64,000 nt of DNA from Bacteroidetes bacterium HGW-Bacteroidetes-4 (GTDB lineage Bacteria > Bacteroidota > Bacteroidia > Bacteroidales > SZUA-534). Position 1 is the first letter of the stretch. Every line of letters starts with the position of its first letter. Under the pieces are notes generated by a model. The model had not been told where the DNA came from and searched no databases. It saw only the letters and a program-made list of their open reading frames with translations. Shown piece after piece: positions 29,068 to 36,805 of this stretch. Both the position numbers and the translations under genes were made by a program. The stretch is taken from positions 1 to 64,000 of the forward strand of contig PHDD01000001.1 of assembly GCA_002840905.1 (NCBI GenBank), given 5' to 3'.

Positions 29068-29418
29068 CTAAACGGTATAAATTTTAAAGGACGTAACATT
29101 TACACCCCAGGTTCCATTTTCATCGGGTTTCCTTATTCCAGATTCTTTAATTAGCCGAATAGTAAACTCACCTTTCTTTTCTGTCACTAATTTAAAATCA
29201 ATAAGACATTTTGACGGTATAAGGTCAGTTTTAACCGATTCACGCTCAACCAGTGTAATTTTTCCGGCTCCTTTTAGTGTAAGGTTAATTCTTTCAATAT
29301 TACTATCTACAAGTTGCGATGTGTGCAGTTGAGTAATTTGTACATATTTTTTAGCTTTTCGGGCATGTCCCTTTATGGCATGTCTAAGGAATAGTTCCAG
29401 TGTTTGTTTTGCTTCCAT
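29068..29418 (-). CDS. Prophage protein of unknown function
   Basis: A 116-residue protein that I do not recognise. The N-terminal 45 residues are basic (RHAIKGHARKAKKY) and the remainder looks like beta strands, with alternating hydrophobic residues. It is the last gene of the late transcript, next to the attachment site, where phages often carry lysogenic-conversion genes. It overlaps the 62-residue gene upstream by 35 bp. No signal peptide or membrane helix is visible. Confidence 0.6.
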   Translation of the reverse strand: MEAKQTLELFLRHAIKGHARKAKKYVQITQLHTSQLVDSNIERINLTLKGAGKITLVERESVKTDLIPSKCLIDFKLVTEKKGEFTIRLIKESGIRKPDENGTWGVNVTSFKIYTV

Positions 29419-29572
29419 ATTTTTTAATCAATAATTTAATTCTGTTATTTCTATACACTTTGTTAAAAATAAACCATTTAAATCTCAACCAAAATAACTT
29501 TTTCTTAATTGATTTGATTTGTCTATTCAGATGGAACGTATCAATCTCAAGCTTGAATTCTATTGCTGCCAT
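29384..29572 (-). CDS. Small basic prophage protein, unknown
   Basis: A 62-residue lysine-rich protein (RQIKSIKKKLFWLRFKWF). Its ATG is 2 bp after the stop of the preceding gene, as expected for a translationally coupled gene. It overlaps the next gene by 35 bp. Function unknown. It could be a spurious frame, but the tight spacing argues for a real gene. Confidence 0.4.
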   Translation of the reverse strand: MAAIEFKLEIDTFHLNRQIKSIKKKLFWLRFKWFIFNKVYRNNRIKLLIKKYGSKTNTGTIP

Positions 29573-29574
29573 AG

Positions 29575-30030
29575 TTACAGTGAATTTATGTCAATTGCTA
29601 ATTCATTACCAATTAGATTATAAACATCGTAATGATGTTCAATCATCCATTCGTAAAATAATAAAGGACATTCTGATAATATTTCATTGTCATATGATAA
29701 AGCTACATTATCTCCACCAAGCACATTTATTACAATTAGTTTATCATCAATAAATTCAGTTGGAACTTCAATTATTTTTAGATTAGCACATGTAATTTGT
29801 TCTTTGCAAAATAATTCAAATGATTCATCTTTGGTTAAATCTGAAAGTGGATGAAGTATTGGCCTAATCTTTTCTAGTTCAAATGAAAGATATGTGCCGT
29901 GATAATTTAAATAAACAAATAAACCGTTTATACCCACTAATTTTGGTGATGGATACATTTCACTATAAATTGAACATTCAATGTTATAAGGCAAATAAGG
30001 TGCTAAATGCTTTAATTCAAGTTTTTCCAT
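29575..30030 (-). CDS. Conserved-looking prophage protein, unknown function
   Basis: About 151 residues from ATG 30030, which has a purine-rich GGAGAG a few bases upstream; the frame is open for 17 more codons. The opening KLELKHLAPYLPY recalls small cytosolic proteins widespread in Bacteroidales prophages, from memory. No catalytic motif, membrane helix or cysteine pair is evident. It lies between the spanin-like gene and the attachment end. Confidence 0.65.
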   Translation of the reverse strand: MEKLELKHLAPYLPYNIECSIYSEMYPSPKLVGINGLFVYLNYHGTYLSFELEKIRPILHPLSDLTKDESFELFCKEQITCANLKIIEVPTEFIDDKLIVINVLGGDNVALSYDNEILSECPLLFYEWMIEHHYDVYNLIGNELAIDINSL

Positions 30031-30077
30031 AATTCTCTCCATTTTCTGCAAGTTTAAAAATGTGGCAATAGGATGTA

Positions 30078-30632
30078 TCAAAAATTTCGAAAAAAACCAA
30101 AACGGAAACCCTTTTCAATTCCAATAAGGTCATATGATACTGAATAAGAGTATTTTTTATAATCGATAATAAAAGTAGGTGAGAGGTCATTTACACCGGC
30201 AAAAGCCCCGGCTCTGAATTGGAACACTTCAGGATCACATGTTCGCAAATTGACAAATTGAAAATGAATATTGGCCATTTTGTTGGCATATATGCTGGCA
30301 TCAATTACCGCGTTAACCTCGTTAATAGTAGTATCAATGTGGTAGTTTCGTTGTAAAAGGTAATCTGCAACCTTGGCAGCTGTATCTACAGGAACCGGAA
30401 CCAGAACAAATATTGTGGTGTCTTTATACTCAATTTTTATAGTATGGCTTCCGGTATCTCGAAATACAATTTCGGGTTCCTTTTCTTCAACCGGTTCTGG
30501 AAGGTCTATGGATACACTGGCCGTGTCGCTGTCAATAATGTTGGCAATCTCTTTTTTCTGGATGTTTTTACCATAGAAGAAACTGGCAATTGAGCATGCA
30601 AGAAGTATTAATATGTACCAAAGGTGTTTCAT
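30078..30632 (-). CDS. Single-span membrane protein in lysis cassette (possible spanin-like)
   Basis: A 184-residue protein with one N-terminal membrane segment (about 4-20, LWYILILLACSIASFFYG) followed by a hydrophilic extracytoplasmic part. The layout and place after holin and amidase suit an inner-membrane spanin, but long coiled coil is lacking and the C-terminal half looks beta-rich, so this is a guess. It resembles uncharacterised DUF6808-type proteins of Bacteroides phages as I remember them. Confidence 0.6.
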   Translation of the reverse strand: MKHLWYILILLACSIASFFYGKNIQKKEIANIIDSDTASVSIDLPEPVEEKEPEIVFRDTGSHTIKIEYKDTTIFVLVPVPVDTAAKVADYLLQRNYHIDTTINEVNAVIDASIYANKMANIHFQFVNLRTCDPEVFQFRAGAFAGVNDLSPTFIIDYKKYSYSVSYDLIGIEKGFRFGFFRNF

Positions 30633-30643
30633 GTCATTTTTAA

Positions 30644-30904
30644 TTAATTCCTACTATACCATTGTATTGGGATTAAAGCCTGATAACTATCCCTTTTCAT
30701 GCATGTAATTAAATCAGAAGCCAATACTTTTACATAGTACCTGAAACCATTTACTCTTTCCTTTTTCTTCGATTCAACAACATGATAAACACTGTTGCTT
30801 TTAGTTTTTCCAATTGCTACAATAAAATCATCAGTCTTAATATCGATATCATTACGGCTATCAACATAAAGCTTCTTAAGTTTATCGCAGCAAACAGCTT
30901 TCAT
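30644..30904 (-). CDS. Small prophage protein in lysis cassette, unknown
   Basis: An 86-residue protein beginning at ATG 30904, which overlaps the stop of the DUF6527 gene as ATGA, indicating translational coupling. It begins KAVCCDKLKKLYV and looks like a small beta-barrel (SH3- or KOW-like) protein, rich in lysine. Function unknown; coupling suggests it works with the DUF6527 protein. Confidence 0.6.
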   Translation of the reverse strand: MKAVCCDKLKKLYVDSRNDIDIKTDDFIVAIGKTKSNSVYHVVESKKKERVNGFRYYVKVLASDLITCMKRDSYQALIPIQWYSRN

Positions 30905-31188
30905 AGCCAATCAATTTTATTATTCTTGATAAAATAGTGAGCATGATAAGGATTCTCACCGGACCAATTACCCACCGATGGACTAAGAGAAACCACATTA
31001 TTTCCATGTTCAGTTAACGTCCACCCGTCTTTCCAATATGGTTTTAAATCCATTATGCAACGGCCCCCACAACCACAGGCACATGAATGTGCTACAATTC
31101 CAAATTCTTTTGAAATATAAAGCTTACCATCTTCCAGTTTTTGGGGAATGGTTTCAACAAAAACCGGTGTTATTTCAAGTAGTCTCAT
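30901..31188 (-). CDS. DUF6527-like cysteine-rich protein
   Basis: A 95-residue protein with a compact metal-site candidate: His34, Cys36, Cys38, Cys40, Cys44. The C-terminal pattern VSLSPSVGNWSGENPYHAHYFI matches what I know as DUF6527. That family also appears beside E2/ThiF ubiquitin-like gene sets in bacteria, but no such genes are here. The gene overlaps the amidase by 14 bp and couples to the next small gene by ATGA, so it is embedded in the lysis module. Its role is unknown. Confidence 0.75.
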   Translation of the reverse strand: MRLLEITPVFVETIPQKLEDGKLYISKEFGIVAHSCACGCGGRCIMDLKPYWKDGWTLTEHGNNVVSLSPSVGNWSGENPYHAHYFIKNNKIDWL

Positions 31189-31762
31189 TTTTACTCTTTA
31201 AATATCTTAAAATACCATCCACATGAGCCTGTGCAATTTGTTTTCGTCCGGCTTCTGACATAATATACCTACAATCGCTTTCAGTATCCATAAAAAAGTT
31301 TTCGGTAAGAACAGCCGGACATTTGGTTTTTCTCAGTATATAAAACTGGGCTTCTTTATCTGGGTCACCGTCCGAATAGTCGCGCCTGAACCTTGTATTT
31401 TTGAACAATTTATAAGCTGATGCAAAAATATAATTGGCAATAATATCACTCTCAGTTTGTCCCAAACTTGTAAAGCATTCCCAGCCATGCCCACCACCAG
31501 CATTGGCGTGTATTGAAATCAAAAACGATTCTTTATCGGTATGGTAAATAGTATTAGCCCTATCAACACGATCGGCCAGTGAAATATCATCCAGTTCAGG
31601 AACCAGAATAATTGATTTAATACCCAATTCATTTAAACGTTCGTGAATAAGCTTAACCACCGCCCGGTTAAATTCATATTCGAATAGTTGTGAACCATCG
31701 GGCCATACCGGAGAACGTTTACCAGGAGTATTTTTCCCGTGTCCATTGTCAAGAATTATCAT
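31175..31762 (-). CDS. Phage endolysin, N-acetylmuramoyl-L-alanine amidase (Amidase_3)
   Basis: A 195-residue zinc amidase that cuts the amide bond between MurNAc and L-alanine of peptidoglycan. Zinc ligands by motif are His8 (DNGHG), Glu30 (YEFN) and His85 (SIHANA); catalytic Glu154 is in LTENFF. There is no signal peptide and no cell-wall-binding domain, so release depends on the holin. It overlaps the holin by 4 bp (ATGA) and the DUF6527 gene by 14 bp. Confidence 0.93.
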   Translation of the reverse strand: MIILDNGHGKNTPGKRSPVWPDGSQLFEYEFNRAVVKLIHERLNELGIKSIILVPELDDISLADRVDRANTIYHTDKESFLISIHANAGGGHGWECFTSLGQTESDIIANYIFASAYKLFKNTRFRRDYSDGDPDKEAQFYILRKTKCPAVLTENFFMDTESDCRYIMSEAGRKQIAQAHVDGILRYLKSKNETT

Positions 31763-32196
31763 TTGTTTTTAAATTTTCCAGTTTCGTCAAATTCCTTTAA
31801 CTTATTCAGCAACCACTTGGGAACCCAGGTTTCGTTTATGCTACCCACATTCTCAATAATGCTTATTCCTTCCTTAACCATCAATGACGTAAGCACTAAT
31901 TTTTCAAACCAATCAAACAGCTCAACTTTTACGCCTCCAATCCTAAAGCTCACAAATATGTGGGCTACAATTAGCAGGCTCATGTATGAAATAAGTTTGA
32001 ATATAACCTGACCCCAGGCTTTTGATGATAAAGTTTTACGTTTCCAGTTTTTAAGGAAACCAAGTAAAGAGTCAAATGCTATCATAATAAACAGGTAAAT
32101 AAGAAATTCCCAATCGTTGAAAAGGTATTTCTCAACAAGTCCTGTTATTGGCGTGAATGCTACTGAAATCATCAGTATGTATAGTGCTTTCGTCAT
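31759..32196 (-). CDS. Phage holin (phage_holin_4 type)
   Basis: A 145-residue membrane protein with about three hydrophobic helices (about 5-25, 30-48 and 70-90) and a charged C-terminus. The IAFDSLLGFLKNWKRKTLSSK segment is characteristic of the toxin-secretion/lysis holin family. It would form the membrane holes that let the amidase reach peptidoglycan. It overlaps the amidase gene by 4 bp. Confidence 0.88.
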   Translation of the reverse strand: MTKALYILMISVAFTPITGLVEKYLFNDWEFLIYLFIMIAFDSLLGFLKNWKRKTLSSKAWGQVIFKLISYMSLLIVAHIFVSFRIGGVKVELFDWFEKLVLTSLMVKEGISIIENVGSINETWVPKWLLNKLKEFDETGKFKNK

Positions 32197-32226
32197 TGTG
32201 GTAGAGTTAAGGCCAATGGCCGGTTA

Positions 32227-32739
32227 TTATTTTATTTTTACATCAACGGTTTTACCGCTTCGTCCAAAGGGGTGAATCAAAACCTTTCCATTATCATAAA
32301 CCATCCTGAAATCTCCCACGCTCTTAGTTGTGTTGTTTTCAAAATAATTAGAGTTGTCTTTAATGGATATGGGAACCGATACCCCAAATAACTGAAGGAT
32401 AATTTTTGCCAGGTCATAAAATCCGTTGCTGAATAATCCTATTGATATACCAATTAGCAAGGCATAATACCAGTATTGGATAGAATCAAATAATCCCAGC
32501 TTAAAATACCATCCCACAAACGATAGGAAAATGGCTACAATAAAACTGAAAATCTGGTACCAATAGGCTTTAAGCTTTACAGCTTTTTTAACAGCCTGAA
32601 CAATTGAGGCAACTAAAGCGGCCAAACCGCCAATTGTTGCAAAACTTTGGGTTACGACTTCCGATGCCTCACCTTGAGAAGCAAAGGCTGATATTCCAAA
32701 CCCAAGGAATAACAGTAAAATTAAAACTAGCTTTTTCAT
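32227..32739 (-). CDS. Membrane protein next to holin (possible second holin or antiholin)
   Basis: About 170 residues from ATG 32739. It has a signal-like N-terminus (KKLVLILLLFLGFGISAFA) and three further hydrophobic segments (about 30-50, 57-80, 85-105), then a hydrophilic tail. The frame extends 13 codons upstream, but the ATG directly opens the signal sequence. Position before the holin suggests a role in lysis timing; not proven. Confidence 0.7.
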   Translation of the reverse strand: MKKLVLILLLFLGFGISAFASQGEASEVVTQSFATIGGLAALVASIVQAVKKAVKLKAYWYQIFSFIVAIFLSFVGWYFKLGLFDSIQYWYYALLIGISIGLFSNGFYDLAKIILQLFGVSVPISIKDNSNYFENNTTKSVGDFRMVYDNGKVLIHPFGRSGKTVDVKIK

Positions 32740-32764
32740 AATAATTGAATTAAATGTTAAACTT

Positions 32765-32968
32765 TTATATAAGCCCAAGCCTTGTCACTTCTGAAAGGCA
32801 TTCCTGCTCCGTTTCTGCCACAAATAGTTGATGTACGCTCTCAGTTGTTCCAAGGTCAACGAAAGTAGGTTCCTGAATTAAACGTTCACCATCATGCGCA
32901 AAAAACCAATAATTGTCCCCAATTATCCGGTTCACATTGATTGTAGTTTGTTCGATTGTTGCTGCCAT
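32765..32968 (-). CDS. Small prophage protein after the repeat-built tail protein
   Basis: A 67-residue acidic protein (TIEQTTINVNRIIGDNYWFF). I do not recognise it. It starts 4 bp after the repeat-protein stop, so is coupled to it, and could be a fibre assembly or tail-tip accessory protein. Confidence 0.6.
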   Translation of the reverse strand: MAATIEQTTINVNRIIGDNYWFFAHDGERLIQEPTFVDLGTTESVHQLFVAETEQECLSEVTRLGLI

Positions 32969-32972
32969 AATA

Positions 32973-34442
32973 TTAGTTATAAGTCACCGTCCAACCGGCT
33001 GTTATTAAATCATTTTTAGCAGTTATACCATCATAACCAGTTATGGCTCCATCTGTCAAAGCTGCATTTGTGCCGCCAACATTCAGCGTACCATTTGCCC
33101 AACCCATTGCCTCAATGTCGTAGGTATTTTGGTCACTTTCTACGGCTGTGAATGCACATGAATCAACGCGTATATTAATACCATCGTTTGACCCGGTTAG
33201 TTTAGACCAGTCAATAATACCGATACCTGTTGAGAAGGCATAAAACACGTTTATTTTATTTGAAATTATTGGGAGTGTAATAGATGTTAAATTTGGGTTG
33301 ATGTACACTGCCAAAGTACCCCCAAAACCTGTTAACCCAGATAAATCCAGTGTTCCCGTGAGATTGCACTGATTAGCGTAGTAATAAGTAAAAGTTTTAG
33401 AGCTGACTGGATTAATGATTTGGGTAAGATTTGGGTTTATGTGAACTCTTAGGTCACCACCTAACCCCGTTAACCCGGATAAATCCAAAGTTCCCGTGAG
33501 ATTACAGCTTGAAGCATAGTAATATGTAAAGGTGTTTGAACTAACTGGATTAATGATTTGTGTAAGATTTGGATTTCCATTAACTCTAAAAAGACCTCCT
33601 AAACCTGTTAAACCGGATAAATCCAACATTCCTGTTAAATTACAGTCTGAAGCATAATACGTACTAATATTATTAGAGCTGACTGGATTAATGATTTGGG
33701 TAAGATTTGGGTTTTGGTAAATAAGAAACCCACCCCCAAAACCTGTTAACCCAGATAAATCCAGTGTTCCCGTGAGATTGCAAGCGTGTGCTTGATACGC
33801 TAATATATCTTCGGATGTTGGTGCATGTGAAATACCCGTTAAATTAGGGTTAGAATATACTCTAAAGTAGCCTCCGAGTGTAAACCCTGTCATATCCAGT
33901 GTACCTGTTAAATCACATAAATATCCGTTATAATTAGTTAGGATATATGATGAACTCACTGGATTTATTATCTGTGTGAGATTTGGATTATTATTAAATG
34001 TTATAGAACCTCCTATATTTTGGAAGGTTGATATATCTAAAGTTCCAGTGATGTTACATTCCTGAATACTATAATAATTGACATTTTTATCATGTGTCGG
34101 ATTTATAACTTGAATTAATTCACTATTTGAATGCAATTGAAAATTAGTGCAACTCTCAAGTAATGACATATCAAGTGTCCCTTTTATATTTTGACTTGAA
34201 AATACGATACTAGAAACTTTCGAAAAATTCGAAAGGGATACAGTAACCTTTAAATCCTGAGTGTTACCAGTTAAATCAAAACTTGGTGTGTTTGCGGCTT
34301 GAACTCCGTATCCCTCGACCCTCCATATAGGAACTGATGAATCAGATGTGTTTATTGTAGGATTAAAAATACCGTCTTTATTGGTAATGAATGTCATAAC
34401 CCTGCTTCCAAATTGTAACCCGTTGTTGGCTAGTAATGACAT
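32973..34442 (-). CDS. Tail-tip/fibre protein with seven 46-residue leucine-rich-like repeats
   Basis: 489 residues from ATG 34442, chosen because AGGAGG lies 6 bp upstream; an in-frame ATG five codons earlier lacks this. Residues about 85-405 are seven repeats of 45-47 residues, each joining NLTGTLDLSGLTGLGG to NPNLTQIINPVSS and ending in an aromatic-rich stretch and Cys. These read as paired leucine-rich-repeat units. The gene sits 1 bp after a fibre gene in the tail-fibre region, so host recognition is likely. Repeats 4-7 are almost identical at DNA level, which favours repeat-number change by recombination. Confidence 0.8.
   Translation of the reverse strand: MSLLANNGLQFGSRVMTFITNKDGIFNPTINTSDSSVPIWRVEGYGVQAANTPSFDLTGNTQDLKVTVSLSNFSKVSSIVFSSQNIKGTLDMSLLESCTNFQLHSNSELIQVINPTHDKNVNYYSIQECNITGTLDISTFQNIGGSITFNNNPNLTQIINPVSSSYILTNYNGYLCDLTGTLDMTGFTLGGYFRVYSNPNLTGISHAPTSEDILAYQAHACNLTGTLDLSGLTGFGGGFLIYQNPNLTQIINPVSSNNISTYYASDCNLTGMLDLSGLTGLGGLFRVNGNPNLTQIINPVSSNTFTYYYASSCNLTGTLDLSGLTGLGGDLRVHINPNLTQIINPVSSKTFTYYYANQCNLTGTLDLSGLTGFGGTLAVYINPNLTSITLPIISNKINVFYAFSTGIGIIDWSKLTGSNDGINIRVDSCAFTAVESDQNTYDIEAMGWANGTLNVGGTNAALTDGAITGYDGITAKNDLITAGWTVTYN
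33228..34190 (-). repeat. Tandem 138-bp repeats inside the tail protein gene
   Basis: Homologous positions (the TTAACC-type segment) recur at 33331, 33469, 33607 and 33745, exactly 138 bp apart; three more diverged copies of 135-141 bp continue upstream of the protein. The copies closest to the protein C-terminus are most alike. Confidence 0.85.
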
Positions 34443-34443
34443 T

Positions 34444-35109
34444 CTACACCTCCTCATTTGAACATGTCACACTCTTGTAGTTTCCATTATTCATAATAGA
34501 AATCTGATAAAACCCAACATCTAGAGTAAGTAATAAAGTGTCCCAACGGGAATCCCCACTTTTGTGACCAGTAGCAAAAGTAAAAGTCCTTGCTCCTCCG
34601 GTCACTTCAACCGGAAACCACAAGCTCTTAAAATTGGCTGCATTCACATAGCTGATAGTCACATTCTCATTCACCACAATGGCACCACCCCCGGTTTTGG
34701 TTGCCCAAACTTCGCGGAGGCTGTCAAAATCAAACTGTAATTGTCCGGTGGCTACACTTACTTCAATAGTTTTACGGCTGGTAAATACCGTTTTTAGCCA
34801 GGCTAAAAAGGTGGCTTTTAAATTGCCAAGAGTAAGCTTCTTGAGAGAGTTATTATCCTCACTGTCAACCAAAGCCAGTTCATCAGCATCAACGGGGGTC
34901 TCTTTGTCGGTTGCCCCGTGGATTAAACTGGCGACACTGGGACCACTTTCACCGCCAAAATAGGGTAAACTGTTCCATGCGGTTACACCATCACCAATCT
35001 TTAGCTTGTTGGTGTCTGTTTCAAGACCTTGTTGTCCGTCTGCTAATACAGGATTCAGAGCTGTCCAAGCTGCTGCTGTCCCCCTTTTTATTTGAATTTT
35101 TGCTGCCAT
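34444..35109 (-). CDS. Phage tail fibre protein with Mtd-type N-terminal domain
   Basis: A 221-residue fibre protein. The opening KIQIKRGTAAAWTALNPVL and LETDTNKLKIGDGVTAWNSL are the short N-terminal attachment domain seen in many tail fibres, including major tropism determinants. The rest (about 120-221) is beta-rich and may form a receptor-binding tip. It overlaps the upstream small gene by 1 bp and is followed 1 bp later by the repeat protein. No reverse transcriptase is nearby, so it is not an obvious diversity-generating target. Confidence 0.82.
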   Translation of the reverse strand: MAAKIQIKRGTAAAWTALNPVLADGQQGLETDTNKLKIGDGVTAWNSLPYFGGESGPSVASLIHGATDKETPVDADELALVDSEDNNSLKKLTLGNLKATFLAWLKTVFTSRKTIEVSVATGQLQFDFDSLREVWATKTGGGAIVVNENVTISYVNAANFKSLWFPVEVTGGARTFTFATGHKSGDSRWDTLLLTLDVGFYQISIMNNGNYKSVTCSNEEV

Positions 35110-35345
35110 TATACTATTTCCCCTTCATCAATTACATCATCAATCTGGTAAATCTCATCTACACCCCCTCCATCCAAAAATTGGTCAGTGGGTTGGCCTC
35201 CGTATGGAATAAAAGAATCGGTTGCTAAATCGTACTGTTTAATAACCCCTGTATCAGAGATAAAATAAAGAGCCTGGTCTTCTTTCTCTTCTGGAGGTAA
35301 AGCATCAAATTCAGCTTGTGTTCTTTTATAAAAATTTACTTCCAT
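35109..35345 (-). CDS. Small tail-region protein
   Basis: A 78-residue acidic protein starting EVNFYKRTQAEFDALPPEEKE. The VNFYKRTxAxFDAL pattern resembles short connectors that precede tail-fibre genes in Bacteroidales phages. It overlaps the Tal-like gene by 10 bp. It probably links fibre and tail tip. Confidence 0.65.
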   Translation of the reverse strand: MEVNFYKRTQAEFDALPPEEKEDQALYFISDTGVIKQYDLATDSFIPYGGQPTDQFLDGGGVDEIYQIDDVIDEGEIV

Positions 35346-36805
35346 ACTACTTTGTTGTTTTCAATAAGCGTATTAACCGCTGTTGTGTCTGCTTTTTGTG
35401 CAATATTTATTGTGTTGATGTAGGTTGTTGCTTTTGTGTTATTCAAATTTTTTGACAACTCTTGCAATTTGCCCGACTTTTGAAGCGTACCCACTTCAAT
35501 CTTATTGAACTTATTCAGATTGTAATAGCTGCGTTCTAATTCATTTACCCTTATTAAACCTGATATTCCCAGATTCGTATCAATCACAATGACGTAATCA
35601 CCTACATTCATGCTTATTTCTTTTTCTCTTACATACATTGGGTCAATTGATAGTTCATAAGTCACCCGGGGTACACTGTATTCTGAAAGGTAAGCTTCAG
35701 CAGCGGTTTTCAAACGAGTCTCAGCATCATCAATATAGCTTTGTGGCAGGTAAATATCATATATGGTATAGGTATCACCAACTTCGGGTTTAACCGTTTC
35801 GTTTGGAAAAGTAATCCCGGAATCTGTTAAATAATCTAATGTGAATGTTTTAGTAGTATTATTGTAACTACATTCGAATGTACGGCCTATCAGGTTACCA
35901 CTTTTAAAATTTATTTTAGGTGTTAATCCTGGTAATAAATAGTCATTCAGATTGAAATCAATTCCTGTATCAATGAATAATCTTACATTTCCTGAATCAA
36001 CACCGGTAACAGTTCCCGTGCGTGTTGGGTAAATGTCAAAATCATCTTTTGTGCGCTCACAAAGGCCGTATTTGTTAACATTGTTTTCAACACGGCTTTC
36101 ATTACTTAGTGCTGTGTTGGCAAATGCAAGTTTTCCAATGTAATCCCGGTAACCAACTGGAAGGTTCCTGTCAGAACCATAAGCCCACAAGCGGGTAATA
36201 ATATTACTATTGTCAATATTCTTGCGGAATAAATTATACAACCCTTGGTAAACCCCAACTTTAAACGAATCGCTTAATGTGGCTCCGGTTTCCTGAAAAT
36301 GTAGTGTCTTATTGACAATAGAGAATGAAACTCCAAATTCATCGGCCACTGTATTAATAGCTGAAAATACAGTGTCGTTATCGAACGTGATTGTTTTAGC
36401 TTCGGTTGAATCTGCATTTCCAACTTCATAGCCAACATGGTCACGATTCATATTGAGCACAAACAAGGACAAGAAATCAGCAGCAGTTCCGGTATAAATT
36501 TTAACTGGTAAATTGTCAAACATTAAAGCCACTTTATCTAGCTCATGAATCGGACCTTCGAATTTGCATTCGTATTTGAATTTATTTACTCCAAGTTTTT
36601 CAAATCTGGGTTGTTTATTGATGGTGTATTTTACACCTGAGAATACTATAAAATCACCCACATTCAATTCAATGTATTCAGATTGCGTAAAATTCAATTT
36701 AATAACATCATCTGACATGTATTTTTGATACAATACAGAATCGGTACCTGGTTTTACATATACGGTACTCAATCCGGTTCTAAATATTTGCACCCAGTTA
36801 ACCAT
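35336..36805 (-). CDS. Tail-tip hub / tail-associated (Tal-like) protein
   Basis: A 489-residue protein. It follows the Dit-like gene with 8-bp overlap, the place of the siphophage Tal/prophage endopeptidase tail protein. The N-terminal region (about 1-170) has the alternating strands typical of hub domains (YIELNVGDFIVF, SINTVADEFGVSF). The C-terminal part contains coiled-coil-like residues. No peptidase motif is visible. It should cap the tape measure and hold the fibres. Confidence 0.75.
   Translation of the reverse strand: MVNWVQIFRTGLSTVYVKPGTDSVLYQKYMSDDVIKLNFTQSEYIELNVGDFIVFSGVKYTINKQPRFEKLGVNKFKYECKFEGPIHELDKVALMFDNLPVKIYTGTAADFLSLFVLNMNRDHVGYEVGNADSTEAKTITFDNDTVFSAINTVADEFGVSFSIVNKTLHFQETGATLSDSFKVGVYQGLYNLFRKNIDNSNIITRLWAYGSDRNLPVGYRDYIGKLAFANTALSNESRVENNVNKYGLCERTKDDFDIYPTRTGTVTGVDSGNVRLFIDTGIDFNLNDYLLPGLTPKINFKSGNLIGRTFECSYNNTTKTFTLDYLTDSGITFPNETVKPEVGDTYTIYDIYLPQSYIDDAETRLKTAAEAYLSEYSVPRVTYELSIDPMYVREKEISMNVGDYVIVIDTNLGISGLIRVNELERSYYNLNKFNKIEVGTLQKSGKLQELSKNLNNTKATTYINTINIAQKADTTAVNTLIENNKVVWK

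Noticed and set aside
33228..34190. CRISPR-like regular repeats
   Set aside because: The period of 138 bp and the open reading frame show coding repeats; there are no short direct repeats with unique spacers.
32973..35109. Diversity-generating retroelement target
   Set aside because: No reverse transcriptase or template repeat in the window, and repeats show no adenine-biased variation that I can see.
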